NCBI GenBank assembly: GCA_034003585.1
Contig: JAVEYH010000063.1
Coordinates: 1 to 19,492, forward strand
Reading direction: 5' to 3'
Origin: JAPXSY01 sp034003585
GTDB taxonomy: Bacteria; Verrucomicrobiota; Kiritimatiellia; RFP12; UBA1067
Length of the DNA stretch: 19,492 bases
The translations under genes and the position numbers were made by a program. The notes below the pieces were generated by a model, which worked only from the letters and a program-made list of their open reading frames with translations, did no database searches and had not been told where the DNA came from. Positions 1 to 6,906 of the stretch are shown here, in pieces (position 1 is the stretch's first letter; each line of letters starts with the position of its first letter).

Positions 1-675
1 CAGCACGCCGCGTCCCGCCGCATCGGCGCTGACAGCGAACACCGTGCCGATATCCCAGGCCTCCAACTCCCGCGTGCGGATGATCAGCCCTTTGGCGCGC
101 GGCGGCACCCAGGCGAGAAGGCGCCCCCGTTCCAGACGGGCCTCCACACCGTTCGCGGATTCGAACGCCAGTTCCAACGGCCCGTTCAGGGTCAGCTCCA
201 CACCTGAAGGCATGCGCACCACGGCAACCCCCTGCCGCAGCCGGACGCTGCCCGGCAGAACCGCGGGCAGCTCCAGTCCCTGCGCACCGGAGTGTCGGAT
301 CAGCCGCACCGGTTTCCCTGCGGCGTGCGCCGCCGCGGTACGGGCCCGCATGGGCGCGGCGGGAGGCACGAGCCGGAGCAGTCCGATTCCGGCGCCGAGC
401 AGCAGCGCCGCGGCGGCCGCCGCAACGAGCCTTTTTCCCGGAAACCCGAATTGCGGCGCGCGCGCGCGCCGCCACCCGGTGGCGGCAACCTTCGGCGCCG
501 GCATCCCGCCCTTGCAGCACAGCAGCGCGTGCAGGCGCATTTCCCTCCGATAGCGCTGCCGCAACGCGGGTTCCTGACGGATGATCTCCGCGAACGTGGC
601 GAACTCGTCCTCGGCCGCCGCACCCTCCACCACGCGCGCCAGCAGATCCTCGAAATAGGCGTCGGCCGGATTCAT
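1..675 (-). CDS. FecR-like anti-sigma/regulator protein, C-terminus cut by the left edge
   Basis: I read this open frame directly. It starts at the ATG at 675-673 and runs off the left edge with no stop, giving 225 residues. The N-terminal 50 residues form a helical stretch (YFEDLLARVVEG near residue 7, then acidic positions) like the short cytoplasmic domain that precedes FecR domains in PVC bacteria. An alanine/leucine-rich membrane segment lies at about residues 82-103. After it comes a FecR-type beta region (LPGSVRLRQG, then ERGRLLAWVPPRAKGLIIRT, then DIGTVFAV near the edge). FecR proteins sense signals across the inner membrane and control a partner sigma factor. The start codon overlaps the stop of the sigma gene as ATGA, so the two are almost certainly translationally coupled. 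The missing C-terminus often carries a LamG/concanavalin-like domain in related proteins, but that cannot be seen here. Confidence 0.85.
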   Translation of the reverse strand, partial: MNPADAYFEDLLARVVEGAAAEDEFATFAEIIRQEPALRQRYRREMRLHALLCCKGGMPAPKVAATGWRRARAPQFGFPGKRLVAAAAAALLLGAGIGLLRLVPPAAPMRARTAAAHAAGKPVRLIRHSGAQGLELPAVLPGSVRLRQGVAVVRMPSGVELTLNGPLELAFESANGVEARLERGRLLAWVPPRAKGLIIRTRELEAWDIGTVFAVSADAAGRGVL

Positions 676-1229
676 GCGCCACTCCCTTCGGCGGCCGCGG
701 CGCGCATTTTGCCGTCGATGCAGAGACCCAGGCGCGTGCGGATGCGGTGCAGTTGCACGTAGAGGGTGTCCGTCGAGCGCCGCAGCCGGAGCGCCAGGCT
801 ATCCATGCTCTCCTTCCGGTAGTAGCGCGCCTCGACCAGCGCGCGCTGCTCCGGGGTCAGCGACCGCAAACACTCCTCCAGGAAAACGAGTTCCGCGTTC
901 CCGCTGTCTTCGGCGGGGACGCTCTCCTCCGCCGCCATGGATGCGATCAGCTCCTCATCAAACAGCAGACGGCCGCGCGCGACGCGCTTGAGATACGCGC
1001 GCACCTGATTGTAGGCGAACGCCCGGGCCCACGGCAGAAACGGCCGCGCGGGGTCATACTCCGCGGCATGCCGCACCAGGATCATATTGGTGTCCTGCAG
1101 CACATCCGGCACATCCTGCCGGTTGCCCAGCAGCATGCTGATGAACGCGTACAGATCGAGCTGCGCGCCGGTGATCCGGTTCACGAATTCCGGCGGCAAC
1201 GCGGTTCCTTTCTGACGGGTATCGCGCAT
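672..1229 (-). CDS. RNA polymerase sigma factor, sigma-70 family (ECF-like, Rhodopirellula/Verrucomicrobium type)
   Basis: This 185-residue protein has a sigma region 2 at about residues 25-85 (LQDTNMILVRH, then FLPWARAFAYNQVRAYLKR). It also has a region 4 helix-turn-helix at about residues 118-170 (SLTPEQRALVEARYY, then SMDSLALRLRRSTDTLYVQLHRIRTRL). No region 1 or 3 is present, as expected for extracytoplasmic-function sigma factors. The LQDTN version of region 2 is typical of the expanded sigma family of planctomycetes and verrucomicrobia. It should direct polymerase to a small regulon under control of the FecR-like protein encoded next on the same strand, with which it shares an ATGA overlap. 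The ATG at 1229 has AGGGG about 11 bases upstream. An internal TTG ten codons later with AAAGGA in front is a less likely alternative start. Target promoters are unknown. Confidence 0.9.
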   Translation of the reverse strand: MRDTRQKGTALPPEFVNRITGAQLDLYAFISMLLGNRQDVPDVLQDTNMILVRHAAEYDPARPFLPWARAFAYNQVRAYLKRVARGRLLFDEELIASMAAEESVPAEDSGNAELVFLEECLRSLTPEQRALVEARYYRKESMDSLALRLRRSTDTLYVQLHRIRTRLGLCIDGKMRAAAAEGSGA

Positions 1230-1598
1230 ACGTTGCTTATCCCCTATGAGCCGGAACGCGCCGTTTCTTACACCCCCTTCCGAAAAAATCCGGAAACCCG
1301 TTTCGGCCTGTCACAACAAAACCCTTGTTCGCAAACGCCCTCTGGTCCGGCCCAGCCCCTTGTTTCCCGCTTGCGCGTTGCGCGCTCAAGTTCCCAACCG
1401 CCCCCCAGCGGGCGGCGAGCCCGGATCCGTCATGGCGGACACGGTACAATCCCGCACCCGGCGGCGCAAGACTATGATTCCGGACCGGACGACAAGATGA
1501 ATCCGCGCCCGCAACCGATTACCCATCACGCCGGTTCGGGCGTTGCCGTGACAAACGGTTTTTGGTAAGGTGCGGCAAGAACGAAGCAAGGAGAACTC
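1230..1598. other. Divergent intergenic region between the sigma gene and the small cysteine-rich gene
   Basis: I find no convincing gene in these 369 bases. The right end holds a good plus-strand promoter, listed separately. Close to the sigma gene there are two overlapping inverted repeats. TTCCG at 1278-1282 pairs with CGGAA at 1291-1295. GAAAC at 1293-1297 pairs with GTTTC at 1300-1304. They share bases, so the two stems are mutually exclusive. They lie about 50-75 bases upstream of the sigma start, where an operator or an autoregulated ECF promoter would sit, but I cannot identify -35/-10 boxes for the minus strand with confidence. The middle, roughly 1330-1540, shows nothing I can name. 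Confidence 0.4.
1543..1571 (+). promoter_or_regulatory. Sigma-70-type promoter for the small cysteine-rich gene and ade
   Basis: A TTGCCG -35 box (1543-1548), a 17-base spacer and a TAAGGT -10 box (1566-1571) stand 27 bases before the start codon at 1599. The spacing is optimal. The boxes match the pattern at other candidate promoters in this window (TTGACG/TAAGAT, TTGCGG/TACAGT, TTGCAT/TACATT). Confidence 0.6.
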
Positions 1599-1793
1599 AT
1601 GGCTACGAAAACCTGTTGTTCGGGCGATCACCGAGGCCACCTCTGCGTGCTGGCCAGCGCAGACCGGTTCGAGGAGATCAAAGCGCTGACCGGAACCCCC
1701 CGGTTCATCTGTTTCAACTGCGGACGGGTGGCGGAAAAGGCCGAGAACCTTTGTAACCCGATGCCGCTGGACGAGATGGCCCCGCGTTCTTGA
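1599..1793 (+). CDS. Small cysteine-rich (zinc-ribbon-like) hypothetical protein, 64 aa
   Basis: The gene starts at ATG 1599 behind a strong AGGAG site. The protein has six cysteines: the pair C6-C7, C16, the knuckle C38-F-N-C41-G-R, and C52 in NLCNPMPL. The CFNCGR knuckle plus a downstream Cys suggests a small metal-binding zinc ribbon. The acidic/hydrophobic middle (ADRFEEIKALTG) should form a helix. I see no signal peptide or membrane segment, so it is probably cytoplasmic. The pattern resembles short conserved hypothetical proteins of anaerobic bacteria, but I cannot attach a function. It has its own promoter and lies 90 bases upstream of adenine deaminase on the same strand, so co-transcription is plausible. 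Metal binding is inferred only from Cys spacing. Confidence 0.8.
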   Translation: MATKTCCSGDHRGHLCVLASADRFEEIKALTGTPRFICFNCGRVAEKAENLCNPMPLDEMAPRS

Positions 1794-1883
1794 TCCGCGT
1801 GTCCCGGAACCTGTGCTTCCCGCTCCGGGAAAAAGACCTTTGCGCCGTCCGCGGGTTTTCCCGGCGTAACCGAAAGGAGTCTT

Positions 1884-3521
1884 ATGCCTCTCTCGTTCTG
1901 CGGCACGCTTGTGGATCCGGTGCAGAACACGGCATACGGAGCGCGCCTGACCGTTTCCGACGCCGGGACGATTGACGCCATCACACCGGAGGCCGATCCG
2001 GATCCGGGCTTCATCCTGCCCGGACTGGTTGACGCCCATGTGCATCTGGAGAGTTCGATGCTCACCCCGGCCGCCTTCGCGCGGGCCGCGGTGCGGCACG
2101 GCACGCTCGCCGCCGTGGCGGATCCGCATGAGATCGCGAATGTGCTGGGCGAGGCGGGGGTGGAGCTCATGCTGCGCCTGGCGCGGCAGACACCTTTTGT
2201 TTTCGGCTTCGGCGTGCCCTCCTGCGTGCCGGCCACACCCTTTGAAACGGCGGGCGCAACGCTGGATGCCGATGCGGTCACGCGATTGCTCGGACTGCCG
2301 GGCATCACCCATCTTTCGGAAATGATGAATGTGCCGGGCGTGCTCAACAAGGATCCCGGCGTGCGCGCCAAACTGGACGCGGCCCGGGCCCGCGGCCTGC
2401 CGATCGACGGACACGCGCCGGGGCTCGCCGGCGAGGCGATGCGGGCCTACGCCGCCGCCGGCATCACCACGGACCACGAGAGCCTCTCCTTTGACGAGGC
2501 CCGGGAGAAGATCCAGGCCGGCATTCGACTCCAGATCCGGTACGGCTCCGCGGCGCGCCATTTCGAGCCGTTTCTGCCGCTGCTGGCCCGCTATCCCGAG
2601 AGCTGCATGTTCTGCAGCGACGACAAGCATCCCGACGATCTGCTTCACGACCACATCAACACGATCGCGGCCAGGGCCTATGCGAAAGGCATCCCGCTGC
2701 AGGCCATCCTGCAGGCGGCGTGCGTCAACCCGGTCCGGCACTACGGCTTGCCGCTCGGCCTGCTGCAACCGGGCCACACGGCCGACTTCATCATTGTGGA
2801 TGACCTGCACACCTTCGAGCCCCGCGAAGTCTGGCTGCGGGGGCGCTGCGTCGCCCGCAACGGCGTGTCGCTCCTGCCGAACGGCGAGCCCGAAATCGCG
2901 AACCGTTTCGCCGCCTCCGCCGTGAGCGCTTCGGACCTGCGTTTCCCGCAGCCGGCCGGCCGGCGCGTGCGGGTGATCGGCGTGCGCGACGGCGAACTCG
3001 TGACCGACCACCTGCACCTGGAGCCGCCGCTCAACGCCAACGGAATGGTCTGCGACCCCGAGCGCGACCTGGCCAAACTGGTGGTGTGCAACCGGTACGC
3101 GGCCTCCCCTCCCGCCGTGGCCCTGGTCCGGGGTTTCGGCCTGCGCCGGGGCGCGCTCGCCTCCAGCGTGGCCCACGACTCACATCACCTCATCGCCGTG
3201 GGGGCCACGGACGCCGCGCTGGTCACCGCCCTCAACGAGGTGATCTACCATCAGGGCGGCCTGGCCGTAGCCGATGACAACAGCCGGGTGCTCGCCTCCC
3301 TCTCCCTGCCGCTGGCCGGGCTCATCTCCACCGGCGACGCGGAAACGGCGGCGCACGCCTATTCGGACTGTGACCGCCTCGCCAAACTGCTCGGCACGCG
3401 TCTGGCCGCGCCGTTCATGACGCTGTCGTTTCTGGCGCTGCCGGTGATCCCCAAACTCAAGCTGACCGACAAGGGGTTGTTCGACGGCGAAACCTTCACG
3501 CATGTCCCGCTGTTCGTCTAA
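1884..3521 (+). CDS. ade: Adenine deaminase (amidohydrolase superfamily)
   Basis: The 545-residue product should hydrolyse adenine to hypoxanthine plus ammonia in purine salvage. The metal-binding amidohydrolase motifs appear in order: PGLVDAHVHLESSM with H52 and H54, ADPHE at 79-83, EMMN at 146-149, DGHAPG with H177, TTDHES with H198, and CSDDKHPDDL around D246-D247. These are the hallmarks of the bacterial AdeC/YerA type, distinct from the adenosine-deaminase-like adenine deaminases. The C-terminal domain from about residue 370 (LNEVIYHQGGLAVADD) is also characteristic. Length is normal for the family. The ATG at 1884 follows a strong AAAGGAG site. The 90 bases before it hold a 7-bp hairpin (1802-1808 with 1824-1830, then A residues) but no recognisable purine riboswitch. 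The gene converges with the oxidoreductase gene, with 11 bases between their stops. Confidence 0.95.
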   Translation: MPLSFCGTLVDPVQNTAYGARLTVSDAGTIDAITPEADPDPGFILPGLVDAHVHLESSMLTPAAFARAAVRHGTLAAVADPHEIANVLGEAGVELMLRLARQTPFVFGFGVPSCVPATPFETAGATLDADAVTRLLGLPGITHLSEMMNVPGVLNKDPGVRAKLDAARARGLPIDGHAPGLAGEAMRAYAAAGITTDHESLSFDEAREKIQAGIRLQIRYGSAARHFEPFLPLLARYPESCMFCSDDKHPDDLLHDHINTIAARAYAKGIPLQAILQAACVNPVRHYGLPLGLLQPGHTADFIIVDDLHTFEPREVWLRGRCVARNGVSLLPNGEPEIANRFAASAVSASDLRFPQPAGRRVRVIGVRDGELVTDHLHLEPPLNANGMVCDPERDLAKLVVCNRYAASPPAVALVRGFGLRRGALASSVAHDSHHLIAVGATDAALVTALNEVIYHQGGLAVADDNSRVLASLSLPLAGLISTGDAETAAHAYSDCDRLAKLLGTRLAAPFMTLSFLALPVIPKLKLTDKGLFDGETFTHVPLFV

Positions 3522-3532
3522 GGCGGCTCCGC

Positions 3533-4597
3533 TCAGGCGAACGGACTCTCCTTCTTGACCAGCGACAGGATCCGCATGGTCTCGATCGCGACGTCCAACG
3601 GCACGGGGTAAGGCTTGTTCTCCCGGATGGCCTGGTAGACATGCATCCAGATCAGCGTCATGCCGCACTCCGCCTTGGGTTTGACGGGTACCTGCGTCTC
3701 CAACCACCGCAGCGTCTCCTCGGTGCCGAAACTTCCCAGGGGCGGCGTGCGCACACTCGACCGCCGCCGGGCGAGTTTCTGTTTGGGGTCCAGATAGCGC
3801 AACGTCCCCTGCCCGGCGCCAGGGTACAGCGTGAACGCCCCCTTGTTGCCGGTGACGAGGAATTGCGGGATCTCGCCGATCCTCCCGCCGGACACTTCGA
3901 GGTCCACGGTCAGGCCGGCCATGTTCCGCAGCATGATCCGCATGTAATCCTCGGCATCGCCGACCGAAGCCACCCGTTTGAAATCGGACCACACCTTGAC
4001 CGGCGGCGTCCTCAGCAACTCCAGCGCCTGATCGAGAAACGCCGTGCCCCACGCGAGGGCCGCACCGCCGCCGCAACGCTTCACCGTCTGCCAATCGTCG
4101 CGGCGCTCGTACACGCCCCGCCGGATCTTGATGTCGTAGAGTTCGCCGAGCACGCCGGAATCGATCACCTCGCGCACCTGCATGAACGCCGGCTCAAACC
4201 GGTAATTGTGACGCACGAGCAGCCGGTTCGACGCCTTGATCGCCGCGGCGCGCAACACCAGCGCCTCATCATAATCGCGGCAGAACGGACGCTCCATGTT
4301 CACCCACTTGCCGGTTTTCAGGGCCTGCATCCCATGCGCGGCGTGCTCATCGGAACGCGTGGCGAGATCCACCAGTTCCACATCGGGATCCGCCAGCAGA
4401 TCTTCGTAACGCCGGTAGGTGCGGCACTCGGGGATGCGCTCCACCGCCAGATCGCGCCGCTCTTTGACCGGATCGCAGACCGCGATGATTTTGAACCACT
4501 CCGGGTATTGCGCCAGTTCGGGGACATGCATCTCCAAACCGGCCCGCCCCAGCCCGACAAGCCCGACCCGGATCGGGGGACGTGTTGTGCGAATCAT
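3533..4597 (-). CDS. Gfo/Idh/MocA family oxidoreductase-like protein with altered catalytic motifs
   Basis: This 354-residue protein has an N-terminal Rossmann fold with GLVGLGRAG at residues 12-20 and an acidic/hydrophobic strand (FKIIAVCDP) as in NAD(P)-dependent sugar and inositol dehydrogenases. The C-terminal alpha/beta domain begins near residue 135. Family members usually carry EKP in the catalytic site; here it is ERP at 102-104. The usual GGG..LxDxGxHxxD motif reads GGGAALAWGTAFLDQ (176-190), so the expected Asp and His are Ala182 and Ala186 while D189 is kept. A classic dehydrogenase reaction is therefore doubtful. The protein could act on an unusual substrate, as an aldose-aldose oxidoreductase or hydrolase-like variant, or be non-catalytic. 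It is a single-gene unit with its own promoter and a GAGGAG site before ATG 4597. Its substrate cannot be told from context. Confidence 0.85.
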   Translation of the reverse strand: MIRTTRPPIRVGLVGLGRAGLEMHVPELAQYPEWFKIIAVCDPVKERRDLAVERIPECRTYRRYEDLLADPDVELVDLATRSDEHAAHGMQALKTGKWVNMERPFCRDYDEALVLRAAAIKASNRLLVRHNYRFEPAFMQVREVIDSGVLGELYDIKIRRGVYERRDDWQTVKRCGGGAALAWGTAFLDQALELLRTPPVKVWSDFKRVASVGDAEDYMRIMLRNMAGLTVDLEVSGGRIGEIPQFLVTGNKGAFTLYPGAGQGTLRYLDPKQKLARRRSSVRTPPLGSFGTEETLRWLETQVPVKPKAECGMTLIWMHVYQAIRENKPYPVPLDVAIETMRILSLVKKESPFA

Positions 4598-4663
4598 ACT
4601 TACTCCTCTCCGCTGGGCGCGTCACCGTTGGATACGATAACCCGCTTTCACACACGGTTTTTT

Positions 4664-4692
4664 ATCTTAGCGGTTTTCACCCCGTCCGTCAA
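4664..4692 (-). promoter_or_regulatory. Sigma-70-type promoter for the Gfo/Idh-like gene
   Basis: Read on the minus strand, TTGACG (4692-4687), a 17-base spacer and TAAGAT (4669-4664) form the best promoter match in the window. The expected start of transcription is near 4657, leaving a leader of about 60 bases before ATG 4597. Confidence 0.7.
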
Positions 4693-4721
4693 GTAGCGTA
4701 TCGGCGCGGCCGTTTTCGGGA

Positions 4722-4750
4722 TTGCGGGGAACCGTCCCATGCGATACAGT
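4722..4750 (+). promoter_or_regulatory. Sigma-70-type promoter for ychJ and the HAD gene
   Basis: TTGCGG (4722-4727), a 17-base spacer and TACAGT (4745-4750) lie 62 bases before the ychJ start. It is arranged back to back with the minus-strand promoter at 4664-4692, with only about 30 bases between the two -35 boxes, so one regulator could affect both. Confidence 0.55.
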
Positions 4751-4812
4751 ACACCCCCGTTGTGACCGGACGTGGCCAACCGAGTTGCCCCCGGTCCCCA
4801 GGAGGCTTTCCG

Positions 4813-5313
4813 ATGAGCGATCTGTGTCCCTGCGGCAGCGGCCTCGCGTTCGAGACCTGCTGCGAACCGTTCCTTCTCGAGCGCCAGAAACCGCCGACCG
4901 CCCAGGCGCTCATGCGTTCCCGCTACTGCGCCTACGCCATGGGGGAAATCGATTATCTTTACCAGACCTCGGGTGCCAAGGTGCGCAAAGAGTTCGACGC
5001 CGAAAGCAGCCGCAATTGGGCCAAGAACGCCAAGTGGACCGGCATGGAGATCGTGTCGCTGGAGGGGGGCGGGGAAAACGACGATTCCGGCGTGGTGGAG
5101 TTCATCGCCCATTACTCCGTGAAGGAGACGGATTTCAACCATCACGAGCGGGCGGAATTCGGCCGGATCGGGGGCGAGTGGCGTTTCCTCGACGGCAAGA
5201 TTTTCGGCCCCGACCCCGTGCGCCGCGACCAGCCCAAGATCGGGCGCAACGACCCCTGCCCCTGCGGGAGCGGTAAGAAGTACAAAAAGTGCTGCCACCA
5301 GACCGTCGCATGA
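4813..5313 (+). CDS. ychJ: YchJ family protein (UPF0225) with SEC-C motifs at both ends
   Basis: I place the start at ATG 4813 because AGGAGG precedes it at ideal spacing and the protein then begins directly with its first motif. The open frame upstream has no family similarity. The 166-residue product has an N-terminal SEC-C zinc motif (CPCGSGLAFETCC, residues 5-17). Its central NTF2-like domain has the typical ALMRSRYCAYAMGEIDYLY and FNHHERAEF elements. A second SEC-C motif (NDPCPCGSGKKYKKCC) closes the protein. SEC-C motifs bind zinc and are known from SecA, where they contact SecB and ribosomes. The role of YchJ proteins is not established. The stop overlaps the next start as ATGA, so the HAD gene is translationally coupled. 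Confidence 0.93.
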   Translation: MSDLCPCGSGLAFETCCEPFLLERQKPPTAQALMRSRYCAYAMGEIDYLYQTSGAKVRKEFDAESSRNWAKNAKWTGMEIVSLEGGGENDDSGVVEFIAHYSVKETDFNHHERAEFGRIGGEWRFLDGKIFGPDPVRRDQPKIGRNDPCPCGSGKKYKKCCHQTVA

Positions 5314-5984
5314 CCCTTCAAGCCATCCTCTTTGATCTCGACGGCACGCTGGTCGACTCCGAACGCCTCTGGGCCCAGGCCATGCGGGACCTGCTCGCGG
5401 ACCGGCAATGCCCCTGCGACACCGAGACCGTCCTCGGCATCGTCTACGGCCACTCGTGGGGCGACATCTACCAGGCGGTGGTCACCCGTTTCCCGGTGCT
5501 GTCGGAGATCCCGCGGCATCGGCTGGCCGAGCACCTGCGCGCGTATTACGAACGCTTGCGCGGTCAGGGCGACGGGGTCATCATCCGCTCCTCGGTTACC
5601 CTCCTGAAGCAACTGGCGCGCGACTATCCGGTGATTCTCGTCTCGGGTTCCCCGCGCCACGACCTGGAAGAGGCCGTGCGCCTGATGGGGATCGGACGCG
5701 ATGTGCGTTTTGTCCTGGGCGCGGAAGATTACGAGCCCGGGAAACCCTCGCCGGCCGGCTTCCTGCTCGGCGCGCGGCGTCTCGGCGTCCCGCCCGAAAC
5801 CTGCCTGGTCTTCGAGGATTCGCGCGCCGGCGTGCTGGCGGCCAAACAAGCCGGCATGCTCTGCGTGGCCCTCGCGCGGCCCGGCTCGCACCCGCAGGAT
5901 CTTTCCGGCGCGGACTGGATTCTCGAGGATCTCGCCGCGTTCACCATGGACGGTCTGCGCAACCGCCTCGCGCGTCAGACGTGA
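5310..5984 (+). CDS. HAD superfamily hydrolase (beta-phosphoglucomutase/phosphoglycolate-phosphatase-like)
   Basis: I choose ATG 5310, which overlaps the ychJ stop as ATGA, because the product then opens with the HAD motif I strand. The 224-residue protein has all four HAD motifs: DLDGT with nucleophile D9 and D11, VSGSPRH with S112 (motif II), EPGKPSP with K145 (motif III), and VFEDSRAGV with E169-D170 (motif IV). The four-helix cap lies between motifs I and II (about residues 15-85), which is the subfamily I, type 1A layout of phosphatases and phosphoglucomutases. The substrate is likely a small phosphorylated metabolite but cannot be deduced. Coupling to ychJ suggests co-expression only. 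It is followed by the tRNA pair with its own promoter. Confidence 0.92.
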   Translation: MTLQAILFDLDGTLVDSERLWAQAMRDLLADRQCPCDTETVLGIVYGHSWGDIYQAVVTRFPVLSEIPRHRLAEHLRAYYERLRGQGDGVIIRSSVTLLKQLARDYPVILVSGSPRHDLEEAVRLMGIGRDVRFVLGAEDYEPGKPSPAGFLLGARRLGVPPETCLVFEDSRAGVLAAKQAGMLCVALARPGSHPQDLSGADWILEDLAAFTMDGLRNRLARQT

Positions 5985-6008
5985 ACCGGTTCCGGGCGCG
6001 ATTTTTTT
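5969..6008 (+). terminator. Possible weak terminator after the HAD gene
   Basis: CGCGC at 5969-5973 can pair with GCGCG at 5996-6000, directly followed by ATTTTTTT. The loop is long (22 bases) and contains a small palindrome, GAACCGGTTC. The T-run is convincing but the stem is short, so this is tentative. The stem begins inside the HAD coding end. Confidence 0.3.
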
Positions 6009-6019
6009 CGGTTTTGCGG

Positions 6020-6048
6020 TTGCATGCCCCACACGCTTCTGCTACATT
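6020..6048 (+). promoter_or_regulatory. Promoter of the tRNA-Gly/tRNA-Lys unit
   Basis: TTGCAT (6020-6025), 17 bases, then TACATT (6043-6048). Transcription should start near 6055, about 11 bases before the first tRNA. The bases after the -10 box (GTGCGCG) are GC-rich, the kind of discriminator typical of stable-RNA promoters under stringent control; that regulation is inference. Confidence 0.6.
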
Positions 6049-6065
6049 GTGCGCGTTCTTTTGAA

Positions 6066-6141
6066 GCGGGTGTAGCTCAATTGGTAGAGCGCGACCTTGC
6101 CAAGGTCGAGGTTGTGGGTTCGAGACCCATCACTCGCTCCA
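6066..6141 (+). tRNA. tRNA-Gly (anticodon GCC)
   Basis: A complete 76-base cloverleaf can be folded by eye. Acceptor GCGGGTG (6066-6072) pairs with CACTCGC (6131-6137) including one G-U. T8 and A9 are in place, and the D-arm has TTGGTAGA. Anticodon stem CGACC/GGTCG encloses the loop TTGCCAA, giving anticodon GCC. The T-arm has GTGGG-TTCGAGA-CCCAT. The discriminator is T and CCA is encoded at 6139-6141. It reads glycine codons GGC/GGU. Confidence 0.97.
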
Positions 6142-6149
6142 CTTTTTAT

Positions 6150-6225
6150 GGGGGTGTAGCTCAGTTGGTAGAGCAAGTGACTCTTAATCACTGGGTCCAC
6201 GGTTCGAGTCCGTGCACCCCTACCA
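6150..6225 (+). tRNA. tRNA-Lys (anticodon CTT)
   Basis: Complete 76-base cloverleaf, only 8 bases after tRNA-Gly and surely co-transcribed. Acceptor GGGGGTG (6150-6156) pairs with CACCCCT (6215-6221) with a terminal G-U. Anticodon stem AGTGA/TCACT encloses the loop CTCTTAA, giving anticodon CTT for the AAG codon. The T-arm is CACGG-TTCGAGT-CCGTG. CCA is encoded at 6223-6225. Confidence 0.97.
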
Positions 6226-6238
6226 TAAAAAACACGAG

Positions 6239-6268
6239 GGCCGGTCTGACGACCGGCCTTTCTGTTTT
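6239..6268 (+). terminator. Rho-independent terminator of the tRNA unit, probably bidirectional
   Basis: GGCCGGTC (6239-6246), loop TGAC, GACCGGCC (6251-6258), then TTTCTGTTTT. The perfect 8-bp GC-rich stem and T-rich tail end the tRNA transcript. On the minus strand the same stem is followed by CTCGTG and then TTTTTT, so it may also end the long minus-strand run that finishes with queE at 6268. Confidence 0.85.
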
Positions 6269-6900
6269 CACCGGAACCCCGCCAGTTTGTGGGTTTGGAG
6301 CGACAGACGCCATTTCCCGCCGCGCCGTCCGCGGTTGAGCTCGCCCAACAGCCTCACCGTCTCCGCCAGGTTGAATGCGCCGTCGCGCTCGCACGGCGAG
6401 AGGTAATAGCGCGGGGCGTCGATCCGGTTGCGCATCGCCTCGCAGAACTCCCGCACCTCGCCGTCCGCCACGATGCGGACCTCGTCCGCTTGGCGCACCA
6501 TGCGCGCGTCGTCGTAGAGCTGCGCGTATAGGGCCTTCGGCGAAACCGCCAGATAATCGATGCGGCGCAACAGGTCCGCCTGCGGCGCCAGCACGCCGTT
6601 GGTCTCGGCGCCGATCCAGAAGCCGGCATCCCGGAACCGCGTCAGGAGCCCCTCCAGCCCGGTTTGCAGAAACGGCTCGCCGCCGGTCAGAATCACCGCG
6701 CGCGCGGAACACGCGGTCACCCGCGCCACCACCGTCTCCTCGTCCAGCGTCTCGAATGTTTCGTGCCGGGTGTCACACCACGGGCACTTCAGATTGCAGC
6801 CGCCGAAACGCAGAAACACGCTCTCCAAGCCGGTGTTGTACCCCTCGCCCTGCAGGGACTCGAAGATCTCCGCCACCGCATAGCTCTGGCGCTCACGCAT
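6268..6900 (-). CDS. queE: 7-carboxy-7-deazaguanine synthase (radical SAM)
   Basis: QueE converts 6-carboxytetrahydropterin to 7-carboxy-7-deazaguanine (CDG) in queuosine precursor synthesis. The 210-residue protein begins with the substrate/loop motif ESLQGEG (14-20) and has the radical-SAM cluster motif C35-NLK-C39-PW-C42, then ILTGGEPFLQ (SAM binding) near 70-79. It closes with the family's C-terminal LSLQTHKLAGFR. Length is typical. It starts 6 bases after the queD stop behind AGGGGGTG, so queC-queD-queE are one transcription unit. As a radical SAM enzyme it needs a reduced flavodoxin or ferredoxin; the donor is not identifiable here. Confidence 0.95.
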   Translation of the reverse strand: MRERQSYAVAEIFESLQGEGYNTGLESVFLRFGGCNLKCPWCDTRHETFETLDEETVVARVTACSARAVILTGGEPFLQTGLEGLLTRFRDAGFWIGAETNGVLAPQADLLRRIDYLAVSPKALYAQLYDDARMVRQADEVRIVADGEVREFCEAMRNRIDAPRYYLSPCERDGAFNLAETVRLLGELNRGRRGGKWRLSLQTHKLAGFR

Positions 6901-6906
6901 ATGCGG

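Noticed and set aside
1315..1327. 13-base sequence CAACAAAACCCTT also found inverted near 16598-16610
   Set aside because: Several 13-base matches are expected by chance within a window of this size and composition, and the flanks do not align.
1794..1883. Possible purine riboswitch or terminator before ade (7-bp hairpin 1802-1808/1824-1830)
   Set aside because: I cannot find the conserved purine-aptamer core, and the hairpin is followed by A residues rather than T. It is left as an unexplained small hairpin.
1386..3176. A 596-codon open frame on the minus strand opposite ade
   Set aside because: It is the antisense shadow of adenine deaminase in GC-rich DNA. Its translation is low-complexity Arg/Gly/His-rich without family motifs, while the plus strand has a complete motif set.
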